A DNA stretch of 15,878 nucleotides from JANNAV01 sp031384695 (lineage in GTDB: Bacteria; Pseudomonadota; Alphaproteobacteria; Rhodobacterales; Rhodobacteraceae). Location of the stretch: NCBI GenBank assembly GCA_031384695.1, contig JANNAV010000352.1, forward strand, positions 1 to 15,878, in the 5' to 3' direction. The first letter of the stretch is position 1. Every line of letters starts with the position of its first letter. The translations under genes and the position numbers were made by a program. The notes beneath the pieces were generated by a model. The model searched no databases. It was not told where the DNA came from and saw only the letters and a program-made list of their open reading frames with translations. Below are positions 5,846 to 13,343 of this stretch, in pieces.

Positions 5846-6819
5846 GCGCCGGGCGCGGCCGCGTTGCCCAAGAGCAGATCATTCTTGGCATAGCCGTGGT
5901 GGTGTTTGTGCTGTTCTCGGTCGTGGTGCCCGACTTTCTGTCCGGGTCCAACGTGATTTCGATGGTGCAGAACGTCTCGGTGCTGGGCATTCTTGGCATT
6001 GGGATGGCGATCACCATTCTGGGGCGCGGCATTGATCTGTCGATGGTCGCCTCGATGTCGGTGGCGGTGGCCTGGATGCTGGTGCAACTGAACGCCGGTG
6101 CGCCGCTGAGCCAAGCCCTGCCGCTGGCCATCTTGTTCAGTGTCGCTGTCGGCGTGGTCAACGGCATCTTGGTGGCCTATGTCGAGATCCCGGCGATCTT
6201 TGCAACGCTGGCGATGGGCGTGGCGGTCTATGGCTTTGGCAAATTCTATCTGGTTGAAACAGATGTGAATTATCTGCCTGAGGCGTGGCAATGGCTGGCT
6301 GACATTGCCACCGCCCGGCCGCTGGGGATCCCGGTGTCGGTCATCGCCTTTGGGGTGTGTGCCCTGCTGGCGCATCTGGGCCTGCGCTATCTGCGGGACG
6401 GGCGGTTCATCTATGCGATGGGCGACAACCCCGTGGCGGCCCGGACCACCGGCGTGCCGGTGCGGGTGCTGATCGTGCTGCAATATGTGGTCTCAGCGTT
6501 GATCGCCTTGCTGGCCGGGTTGTTGATGGCGATGCTGGTGGCCAGCATGAACACGCGGATCGTGTCATCAACGCTGGTCTATGACGTGATCCTTGTCGTT
6601 GTGCTGGGTGGCATTTCGCTGTCTGGCGGGCGCGGCGGGATCGGCAGTGTTGTCGTTGGCACGCTGCTGATCGGGATCATGCTGAACGGCATGACCATGC
6701 TGAACCTGACTTACACCGCGCAGAATGTGATCAAGGCGCTGATCCTGCTGCTGGCCCTGATCCTTGATACACTGATCAACCCGCGCGACGAACAAACAGC
6801 ACAACAAGGCGATATCTGA
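5842..6819 (+). CDS. CUT2-type ABC transporter permease (stand-alone)
   Basis: This 325-residue inner-membrane permease of the RbsC-like BPD_transp_2 family provides one half of the transport channel. It is strongly hydrophobic with about 8-10 membrane segments from residue 12 to 312. It has the family motif GMAITILGRGIDLS (about 54-67) and the loop VVLGGISLSGGRG (253-265) before the last helices. A short hydrophilic tail (NPRDEQTAQQGDI) ends it. ATG at 5842 is chosen because the family begins shortly before the first helix and AGGGG lies 9 bp upstream; ATG at 5818 in the same frame has no ribosome site at good distance. It is the first structural gene after the TetR-controlled promoter. The operon also encodes a second, fused permease, so the channel is probably a heterodimer. 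Confidence 0.93.
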   Translation: MSAGRGRVAQEQIILGIAVVVFVLFSVVVPDFLSGSNVISMVQNVSVLGILGIGMAITILGRGIDLSMVASMSVAVAWMLVQLNAGAPLSQALPLAILFSVAVGVVNGILVAYVEIPAIFATLAMGVAVYGFGKFYLVETDVNYLPEAWQWLADIATARPLGIPVSVIAFGVCALLAHLGLRYLRDGRFIYAMGDNPVAARTTGVPVRVLIVLQYVVSALIALLAGLLMAMLVASMNTRIVSSTLVYDVILVVVLGGISLSGGRGGIGSVVVGTLLIGIMLNGMTMLNLTYTAQNVIKALILLLALILDTLINPRDEQTAQQGDI

Positions 6820-6866
6820 CCGCACCGGGGGACGGCACGGCGGACCATATCAAGGGAGGAAACCTG

Positions 6867-7874
6867 ATGATACTCAAGACTTTGACACTGGCGGGGCTGG
6901 GCCTGGCACTGACCACCGGGCTGGCACTGGCGCAAGACGCCGATTCGCCCGGCCCCGCCTATTATGCGGCACTGGAAGGCAAGACGGTCGGCTTTGTCCC
7001 GATCTCGATGGGTTTTGATCTGACCCAGGGCTGGCTGGCGGGGATGCAGCGGCAGGCCGACGAGTTGGGCTATAAAATCGTGGTGCGCGACCCGAACTGG
7101 AGCGTCGAATCCGGCATTCAGGCGATCCAGTCGCTGATCGAGGAGGCGCCCGACCTTTTGGTCATCCAGAACAATGACAACCGGTCCTATAACCGGCTGG
7201 TCCAGCAGGCGCTGGCTGCGGGCATTCCGACCATTCAGGTGCAACAGCGGGTGGCAACCCCGTCGGACGCCTATGTCGGCCCCGACTGGTATGATATCGG
7301 CCGCCGCACCGCTGGTGCATTGGTCAGCGCCTGTGGGGCGGGCACCTCGGGCAAGATCGCTGTCGTTGAAGGCGCCACCGCTTCGCCCGCGTCGATGCTG
7401 ATGCTGGCCGGGATCAACGATCTGGTCGCGAAAAGCGCAGGGATTACCATCGTGTCCAGTCAGGCGGCGGATTGGGACGCGTCCAAGGCGTTCGCCATCA
7501 CCTCAACCGTTTTGTTGCAGAACCCCGATCTCTGCGGCATCGCGGGTTTCTGGGACGTGGCCGATACTGGCACCGCCGGTGCGATCCGCGAGGCGGGACT
7601 TGAGGGCAAGGTTGTGCTGGCCACGTCTGGCGGCGGCAATCGCGAGGCAGGGTGTGACCGCGTCGCCTCGGGCGAGTTCAGCGTTTACCACAGCTATAAC
7701 GTGGCGGGGCAGGCCCGCGACCTGAACGCCGCGATCAAGATGCTGTTGCAGGCCGATATCGAGGCTGGCAGCGCGCCGTTTGCGCTGATCAGCCCGCTTT
7801 TGCAGATCACCCAGGCCAATATGACGCCGTCGTCGTGCTGGACGTTGGACGAACTTGCCAAGATGGGCGGCTGA
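6867..7874 (+). CDS. Periplasmic substrate-binding protein of the CUT2 ABC transporter
   Basis: This is a 335-residue periplasmic binding protein (Peripla_BP_4, RbsB-like). A Sec signal peptide covers residues 1-22 (hydrophobic core, cleavage after ALA before QDAD). There is no lipobox cysteine. The mature protein starts its first beta strand with KTVGFVPISMGFDLTQGW, followed by the typical helix AGMQRQADELGYKIVV. Later come the LLVIQNNDN strand and the hinge segments PTIQVQQRV and GKIAVVEGA. Four cysteines (156, 223, 263, 324) in the exported part could form two disulfides, which is not usual for RbsB itself. The GGGAGGA ribosome site is about 7 bp upstream of ATG. It lies between the two permease genes and would deliver substrate to the pair. 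Ligand identity is unknown, and a sugar should not be assumed given the acyl-CoA enzymes downstream. Confidence 0.93.
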   Translation: MILKTLTLAGLGLALTTGLALAQDADSPGPAYYAALEGKTVGFVPISMGFDLTQGWLAGMQRQADELGYKIVVRDPNWSVESGIQAIQSLIEEAPDLLVIQNNDNRSYNRLVQQALAAGIPTIQVQQRVATPSDAYVGPDWYDIGRRTAGALVSACGAGTSGKIAVVEGATASPASMLMLAGINDLVAKSAGITIVSSQAADWDASKAFAITSTVLLQNPDLCGIAGFWDVADTGTAGAIREAGLEGKVVLATSGGGNREAGCDRVASGEFSVYHSYNVAGQARDLNAAIKMLLQADIEAGSAPFALISPLLQITQANMTPSSCWTLDELAKMGG

Positions 7875-7890
7875 TCTTTTGCAAACCCGA

Positions 7891-7912
7891 GGCGGGCCAG
7901 ATCAGGCCCGCC
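7891..7912 (+). other. Intercistronic GC hairpin after the binding-protein gene
   Basis: GGCGGGCC (7891-7898) pairs perfectly with GGCCCGCC (7905-7912) around AGATCA. The hairpin starts 16 bp after the binding-protein stop and has no T-run. Such stem-loops after binding-protein genes in transporter operons commonly protect the upstream mRNA or cause partial termination, giving more binding protein than permease. That role is inferred from position. Confidence 0.65.
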
Positions 7913-7940
7913 CCCGTTCCACCCACACCCCGAGGCAGGC

Positions 7941-10061
7941 ATGGCAAGCGATTTCCTGACGCGCTGGCGCTACAGGCTGGTCCCCGACAAGATCGTGGGA
8001 GAGATCCTGTCCAAAAACTGGATCGACAGCGCAATCCCCTTCCTGTTTCTGTTTGCCGCCGTCGCCGTCTTTGGCACGCTGATCGACAATATGTTTACCG
8101 CTGGCAGTGTGAGTGGCCTGTCGCGGACCATCGGGGAATACCTGCTGATCGGCCTTGGCCTGACCATCGTGATCATGGCCGGTGGGATTGATCTGTCGAT
8201 AGGCTCGGTGTTCGCGCTGGCCAATCTGATGATGCTGGCCTTGGGTGGGGTGATGGGCTGGCCGGTGGGGCTCGCCGCTTTGGCGGTGCTGGCCACCGGC
8301 GGGCTGATCGGCCTCGTTAATGGGGTGCTCGTAGGCTTTCTGCGGCTGCGCGCGTTTCTGACCACGCTGGTGATGCTGATCATCGTGCGGGCGGTCGTGG
8401 ATACGCTGCTGCTGGCCTACACATCGCAGATATCCTCGACCGAGATCATAACCCCGGTCTGGGATTTCCTGGCCTTTGAAACCGTCCTCGGTATGTCGGC
8501 CAGCTTTTGGACCGCCATCGTGCTGGCGGTTCTGGCGCATATATTTCTGACACGCCTGCGCCCCGGCTGGCACATTCTGGCGGTGGGCGGGTCGCGTCGT
8601 GCAGCCCATAACGCCGGGATCAACGTGCGCCGCACCATTTGCCTGACCTATGTGGCCTCCAGCATGCTGGCCGCTGCGGCAGGCATCTTTTATGCCGCCC
8701 GTCTGGCCAGCCTTGGCAATGATACCGGGCTTGGGCTTGAAATCACGATCCTGACCGCCGTTGTGCTGGGCGGCACCAGTCTTGGCGGCGGGCGCGGGTC
8801 GATGTTCAAGACGGTGCTGGGCGTCATAATCGTCGTCATCATCACCAACAGCCTGATCCGTCTGGGCCTGCGGTCGGGGGCATCCTCGCTGGTGCTGGGG
8901 ACGATCCTGCTGATTGCCGTGGCCATTGACGTGCGCTGGGTCAAGAACCGGGCAAAACTGTTGGCGCGGTCCTATGTCTCGCCCACCTACTTTGCCCTGC
9001 CGCCGCTGCAACTGGTGAGCCGCGATCCTGCGTCGCCCTATGCCATCAACGATCTGTTGTCCGTCGCCGAACCCATCGGCGTGGGGCAGGTTGACGGACC
9101 CGAGGACGTGATCCTTGACGCCGACGGCAACCTCTACTGCGGCAGCCGCGACGGCGATATCATCCGCTTCTTCGCCCCCGATCACAGGCAGCGCGAGGTT
9201 TATGTTCATATTGGCGGTCAGACCCTTGGGCTGGCGTTTGATCGCGACGGCAGCCTGCTGGTTTGCGTGGGTGGCATGGGCCTGTACAAGGTCACGACCG
9301 ACCGGCAGGTCATCAAACTGTCGGATGAAACCAACCGCTCGTGGCTGTCGATTGTCGATGACAGCCGGATGCGGCTGGCCGATGATCTGGACATTGCCCC
9401 GGATGGGCGGGTGTTCTTTTCCGAGGCAACGATCCGCTACGAAACGCACGACTGGATCATCGACGCATTGGAAGGGCGCGGCAACGGGCGGATCATCTGT
9501 TATGATCCGCGCGACGGGTCGTCGCGCACGGTTCTGCCCGGGCTGCAATTCCCGAACGGGATCTGCATGGTGCCCGATGGTGCATCGTTCCTGTTCGCCG
9601 AAACCTGGGCCTGCCGGATCAGTCGCTATTATTACGACGGGCCACGCAAAGGCCGGGTCGAAAGTGTAATTCCCGACCTGCCGGGCTATCCCGATAATAT
9701 CAACCTCGCCTCGGATGGCAATTTCTGGTGTGGCATCATCGGGATGCGGGCTCCGGCGTTTGATCTGGCGCAAAAAATGCCCGGCTTTCGCCGCCGTATG
9801 GTGATGCAGATCGCGCGGGATGAATGGCTGTATCCGAACATGAACACCGGCGGCGTGGTGAAGTTCAGCCTTGATGGCACCATCGTGCAATCGCTGTGGG
9901 ACGGGATCGGCGAACGTCATCCGCAGGTGACGTCAATGCGCGAACACAAAGGGTATCTGTACCTTGGCGGCATCTTCAACAACCGGATCGGACGTTACAA
10001 AATCCCCGGCGCTGACCCCGACTGGACGGCAACCCGCGCCTATTGGGGGGCCGCGCGATGA
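7941..10061 (+). CDS. ABC permease fused to SMP-30/strictosidine synthase-like beta-propeller
   Basis: This 706-residue two-domain protein has at residues ~28-332 a complete CUT2 permease, with GLTIVIMAGGIDLSIGS at 73-89 and the loop VVLGGTSLGGGRG at 274-286. After the last helix comes a basic segment (VRWVKNRAKLLARS, about 331-344), placing this end in the cytoplasm by the positive-inside rule. From ~375 to 690 follows a beta-propeller of the SMP-30/gluconolactonase/strictosidine-synthase superfamily. Probable metal ligands are Glu388 (GPEDV), Asn539 (FPNGI) and Asp585 (YPDNI), matching the Glu/Asn/Asp set of SMP-30 lactonases. The predicted job is to pass the substrate through the membrane and hydrolyse a lactone or ester on the inner face. 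No frameshift or internal start suggests two genes. The stop overlaps the next ATG as ATGA. The hydrolase activity is inferred; the domain could instead be a sensor or assembly module. Confidence 0.92.
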   Translation: MASDFLTRWRYRLVPDKIVGEILSKNWIDSAIPFLFLFAAVAVFGTLIDNMFTAGSVSGLSRTIGEYLLIGLGLTIVIMAGGIDLSIGSVFALANLMMLALGGVMGWPVGLAALAVLATGGLIGLVNGVLVGFLRLRAFLTTLVMLIIVRAVVDTLLLAYTSQISSTEIITPVWDFLAFETVLGMSASFWTAIVLAVLAHIFLTRLRPGWHILAVGGSRRAAHNAGINVRRTICLTYVASSMLAAAAGIFYAARLASLGNDTGLGLEITILTAVVLGGTSLGGGRGSMFKTVLGVIIVVIITNSLIRLGLRSGASSLVLGTILLIAVAIDVRWVKNRAKLLARSYVSPTYFALPPLQLVSRDPASPYAINDLLSVAEPIGVGQVDGPEDVILDADGNLYCGSRDGDIIRFFAPDHRQREVYVHIGGQTLGLAFDRDGSLLVCVGGMGLYKVTTDRQVIKLSDETNRSWLSIVDDSRMRLADDLDIAPDGRVFFSEATIRYETHDWIIDALEGRGNGRIICYDPRDGSSRTVLPGLQFPNGICMVPDGASFLFAETWACRISRYYYDGPRKGRVESVIPDLPGYPDNINLASDGNFWCGIIGMRAPAFDLAQKMPGFRRRMVMQIARDEWLYPNMNTGGVVKFSLDGTIVQSLWDGIGERHPQVTSMREHKGYLYLGGIFNNRIGRYKIPGADPDWTATRAYWGAAR

Positions 10062-11098
10062 TGTGGTTATCTAACCGGATCGACCGGTTCCGGGGGCGCG
10101 GGAGCCATGCGCCGACGGTGCCGCCGATGGACGGGGCGCTGCGGCCCAACACAAAGCTGGAAGATGCCGATGTGCTGGCCCGCGTCAAAGCCCCCGACAA
10201 TCTGGTGCTGCATCAGGGCCGGGTGCTGGTGTCGTCGGGCGCGGTGGTGCATGTGCTTGATCCGGCAACCGGGGGCCTGCGGGACTGGCGGCGGTTTGAT
10301 GCGCCGGTGGCAGCACTGTGCAGCCTTGGCGACAGGCTTGCCGTGGCGCTGGCAGATGGGCGGCTGACGATTGGCGATCTTGCCGTGACCGGTCTGCCGG
10401 ACCGGCCCTGCGTCACGGCGCTTGCGGCCGGGGAAAACGGCACGCTGATCGTCTGCCTCGGGTCGGAGGATAACGGGCCTGCCGACTGGAAACGTGATCT
10501 GTTGCAGCGGGGAGCCTCGGGGTCGGTCTGGTCGGTGGCAGCAAATGGCACAGCCGGGCAGGTCGCTGGGCGGCTGGCCTGGCCTTCGGGTGCAGCGGCG
10601 GCGCAGGGCACAATCACCGTGGCGGAAAGCTGGCGGCACCAGTTGACGCAACTGGGTGGCCAGCCCGTGGTGACAGACCTGCCCGGCTACCCCTCGCGCC
10701 TGATCCCGGCAGGCGACGGCTGGTGGATGTGCGTTTTTGCCCCGCGTAACCAGTTGATCGAACTGGTGCTGCGCGAGGCCGCCTACCGCAATCGCATGAT
10801 GGCCGAAGTGGACCCGCAATGGTGGGTGGCCCCGACATTGTCGCGCGCGACCAGTTTCTATGAACCGATGCAGGGCGGCGCGATCCGCACCCATGGGATC
10901 GTCAAACCCTGGGCCCCGACGCGCAGCTATGGCCTGCTGGTCCGGCTGGACGCCGCGTTCCGGCCCATCGCGAGCTATCACAGCCGGGCAGATGGCTGGT
11001 TCCACGGGATCACAAGCGCGCTGCCGTTCGGCGACCGGGTGTTGGTCGCCAGCCGGGGCGGTAACGCGATCCTGTGTTTGCAAGAGGTTCGGCCATGA
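10058..11098 (+). CDS. Degenerate SMP-30/strictosidine synthase-like beta-propeller protein
   Basis: This 346-residue soluble protein without signal peptide or membrane segment is predicted to be cytoplasmic. Its sequence parallels the propeller of the upstream fusion: AESW (189-192) matches AETW, and VTDLPGYPS (205-213) matches IPDLPGYPD. It ends with repeated strand motifs such as GDRVLVASRGGNAIL. The positions expected to hold metal ligands differ: Asp47 (APDNL) for Glu, Ser177 (WPSGA) for Asn and Ser213 (YPSRL) for Asp. It therefore looks like a paralogue that has lost or changed its catalytic site, perhaps a partner, regulator or binding subunit. ATG at 10058 overlaps the fusion gene's stop and has a run of six G's 7 bp upstream; the frame could also start at ATG 10061. 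Its stop in turn overlaps the ATPase start. Confidence 0.85.
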   Translation: MMWLSNRIDRFRGRGSHAPTVPPMDGALRPNTKLEDADVLARVKAPDNLVLHQGRVLVSSGAVVHVLDPATGGLRDWRRFDAPVAALCSLGDRLAVALADGRLTIGDLAVTGLPDRPCVTALAAGENGTLIVCLGSEDNGPADWKRDLLQRGASGSVWSVAANGTAGQVAGRLAWPSGAAAAQGTITVAESWRHQLTQLGGQPVVTDLPGYPSRLIPAGDGWWMCVFAPRNQLIELVLREAAYRNRMMAEVDPQWWVAPTLSRATSFYEPMQGGAIRTHGIVKPWAPTRSYGLLVRLDAAFRPIASYHSRADGWFHGITSALPFGDRVLVASRGGNAILCLQEVRP

Positions 11099-12582
11099 CC
11101 CCGTTGATCGAGATGCGCGCGATCACCAAGGAATACCGGGGTGTTCCGGCGATCAAAAACGTCGATTTCACCGTGCTGCCGGGCGAGATTCACGCACTTT
11201 TGGGCGAAAATGGAGCCGGAAAATCCACCCTGACCAAGATGATTGCGGGCGTCACCCCGCCCAGCGCGGGCGAGATTCTGGTGGATGGTCAGGTGGCCCT
11301 GTTCCGCACCCCGTCGGAAGCACTCGCCCATGGCGTGGCGATGGTGTATCAGGAAACCTCGCTGGTGCCGTCAATGACCGTGGCGCAGAACTTGTATCTG
11401 GGCAATGAACGGTTCTTCAACCGCCTGCGCGGCCTGACCATTGCCGCACAGCAATTCCTGCAATCGCTGAACTTCAACGTTGATCCGCTGGCCACTGTCG
11501 CCAATCTGGGTGCAGCGCAAAAGCAGATGGTGGAGATTGCCCGGGCCGTATTGCAAAAGGCCCGGCTGATCATCTTTGACGAACCGACCGCCACCCTGAC
11601 GCCCGAAGAAAAGCGCTATTTCTTTGCCCTCGTGCAGCGGCTGAAGACGGATGGTGTGGCTATCGTCTTTATCAGCCACGCGATCGAAGAGGCGCTGCTG
11701 CTGGCCGACCGGATCACCATCCTGCGGGACGGCGAGTTGGTGGTCACCGATGCGGCGCGGGCATTCGACCGCGACAGCATCATTCAGGCGATGGTCGGTC
11801 GCACGCTGTCGGGTGCGCTCTATACCCGCCACGACACCAAGATACGCCCCGCCGGGACCAAGGTGCTCTCGGTGCAGAACCTGTCGATGGGGGCGATGGT
11901 GCGCAACACCTCGTTCACTGTCTATGCCGGGCAGGTGACGGGGGTGTTTGGCCTGATCGGATCGGGCCGGACCGAGGCCGCCAAAATCGTGGCGGGCGTG
12001 CTGAAACGCAACTTTTTCCATGGCGGCGAGGTGCTGCTGCAGGATCGCCCCGTGCGCTACCGCCTGCCGCGCCACGCGGTGCGCGATGGCATTGTTTATG
12101 TGACCGAGGATCGCAAGCTGGAAGGGTTCTTTGACCAGATGTCGATTGCCGAAAACCTGCATCTGGGGCGGCTGGCCGCGAACGGCCCGGCGTTGGTCAA
12201 CCGCCGCGAGATGGCGGCGCTGGCGGCGGAATGGCGGCAAAAGCTGAACATCCGCACGATCAATGCCGACGCCCGGGTGATCGAGCTGTCGGGTGGCAAT
12301 CAGCAAAAGGTGGTGATCGCTAAATCGCTGGTCCAGAAACCGCGTCTGGTGATCTTTGACGAACCGACACGCGGGGTGGATGTGGGGGCTATTGCCGAGA
12401 TTCATCAGCTGATCCAGAGCCTTGCCGATGATGGCCTTGCTGTCATGGTGATCTCGTCCTACCTGCCGGAGATTATGAACTTGTCCGACCGCATCCTTGT
12501 GGCGCGTCAGGGCCGGATCGTCGAGGAGTTTTCGCCCGGTGAGGCGACGGAGCGGAAGATCATGTATGCGGCGGTACATTGA
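11095..12582 (+). CDS. CUT2-type double ABC ATPase (RbsA/MglA-like)
   Basis: This 495-residue protein has two nucleotide-binding domains on one chain, as usual for sugar importers of the RbsA/MglA class. The first has Walker A GENGAGKST (37-45), Walker B LIIFDEPT (158-165), a divergent signature NLGAAQKQ (137-144) and the switch His195. The second has the family's degenerate Walker A without lysine (GLIGSGRTE, 286-294), an intact LSGGNQQ signature (398-404) and Walker B LVIFDEPTRGVDV (418-430). In it the switch histidine is replaced by serine (ISSYLPEI), as is common in this family. It powers the heterodimeric permease pair from the cytoplasmic side. ATG at 11095 overlaps the preceding stop (ATGA), so translation is probably coupled. 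Its own stop overlaps the SDR start by one base. Confidence 0.95.
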   Translation: MTPLIEMRAITKEYRGVPAIKNVDFTVLPGEIHALLGENGAGKSTLTKMIAGVTPPSAGEILVDGQVALFRTPSEALAHGVAMVYQETSLVPSMTVAQNLYLGNERFFNRLRGLTIAAQQFLQSLNFNVDPLATVANLGAAQKQMVEIARAVLQKARLIIFDEPTATLTPEEKRYFFALVQRLKTDGVAIVFISHAIEEALLLADRITILRDGELVVTDAARAFDRDSIIQAMVGRTLSGALYTRHDTKIRPAGTKVLSVQNLSMGAMVRNTSFTVYAGQVTGVFGLIGSGRTEAAKIVAGVLKRNFFHGGEVLLQDRPVRYRLPRHAVRDGIVYVTEDRKLEGFFDQMSIAENLHLGRLAANGPALVNRREMAALAAEWRQKLNIRTINADARVIELSGGNQQKVVIAKSLVQKPRLVIFDEPTRGVDVGAIAEIHQLIQSLADDGLAVMVISSYLPEIMNLSDRILVARQGRIVEEFSPGEATERKIMYAAVH

Positions 12583-13334
12583 TGGCGGATATCTTTGACC
12601 TGCGCGGCAAGACCGCAATTGTTACTGGCGCATCATCAGGGCTGGGCCTGCATTTCGCGCATGTGCTGGCTGCAAGGGGCGCTGCGGTGACGCTGGCTGC
12701 GCGCCGGGTGGAGGCGCTGGCTGAAGGGTGCCGCAGTATTGTGGCCGTCGGGGGGCAAGCTGCGGCCCGGCCACTGGATGTCACCGACCAGGCCTCAGTC
12801 GACGCGGCCTTTGCCGGCCCGGCCTTTGACATTGTGATCAACAACGCCGGCGTCAGCCATGATGGCCCCGCGCTGACCACGCCGCCTGCCGATTGGGCCC
12901 GCGTCATCGACACCGATCTGACCGGCGTGTTCCGCGTGGCACAGGCAACGGCGGCCCGCATGGTGGCAGATGGGCGTGGCGGATCCATCGTCAATGTGGC
13001 CTCGATCCTGGGGCTGCGGGTGGCGGGCAATGTGGCGGCCTATGCGACGGCCAAGGCGGGGGTGGTGCAACTGACCCGCAGCCTGGCGCTGGAATGGGCG
13101 CGGCATGGCATCCGTGTCAATGCGCTGTGTCCGGGTTATATTCGGACCGATATCAACCGGCAGTTCTTTGCGACCGACGCGGGGCGCGCGCTGATCAAAC
13201 GGGTGCCGCAACGCCGCCTTGGTCAGCCTGCCGATCTTGACGGGCCGCTGCTGCTTCTTGCCTCGGATGCCGGGGCTTTCATGACCGGAACCGAGATTGT
13301 CGCTGATGGCGGCCATCTGGTTTCCTCGCTGTAA
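12582..13334 (+). CDS. Short-chain dehydrogenase/reductase (classical SDR, FabG-like)
   Basis: This is a 250-residue cytoplasmic NAD(P)-dependent oxidoreductase of the classical SDR family. It has the cofactor motif TGASSGLG (15-22), NNAG (87-90), catalytic Ser141, Tyr154 and Lys158 (YATAK), and the PGYIRTDI segment after the active site. The Asn of the usual catalytic tetrad falls at Asp112 (DTDLTGVF, where NLTGVF is typical), a conservative change. The absence of an acidic residue directly after the second strand (TLAARRVEAL) and the two arginines there favour NADP(H), as an inference. It starts in a TGATG overlap with the ATPase stop. Between a transporter and acyl-CoA enzymes, it probably oxidises a hydroxyl or reduces a keto group of the imported compound or its acyl-CoA. 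The substrate is not known. Confidence 0.93.
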   Translation: MADIFDLRGKTAIVTGASSGLGLHFAHVLAARGAAVTLAARRVEALAEGCRSIVAVGGQAAARPLDVTDQASVDAAFAGPAFDIVINNAGVSHDGPALTTPPADWARVIDTDLTGVFRVAQATAARMVADGRGGSIVNVASILGLRVAGNVAAYATAKAGVVQLTRSLALEWARHGIRVNALCPGYIRTDINRQFFATDAGRALIKRVPQRRLGQPADLDGPLLLLASDAGAFMTGTEIVADGGHLVSSL

Positions 13335-13343
13335 GGACGAACG

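Noticed and set aside
7902..9920. Long open frame on the minus strand (672 codons)
   Set aside because: It is antisense to the permease-propeller fusion, rich in His, Gln, Arg and Asp in the manner of reverse-strand shadows, and has no family pattern or ribosome site.
11371..12618. Minus-strand open frame opposite the ABC ATPase
   Set aside because: It is a shadow of the ATPase gene, whose Walker and signature motifs are unambiguous on the plus strand.
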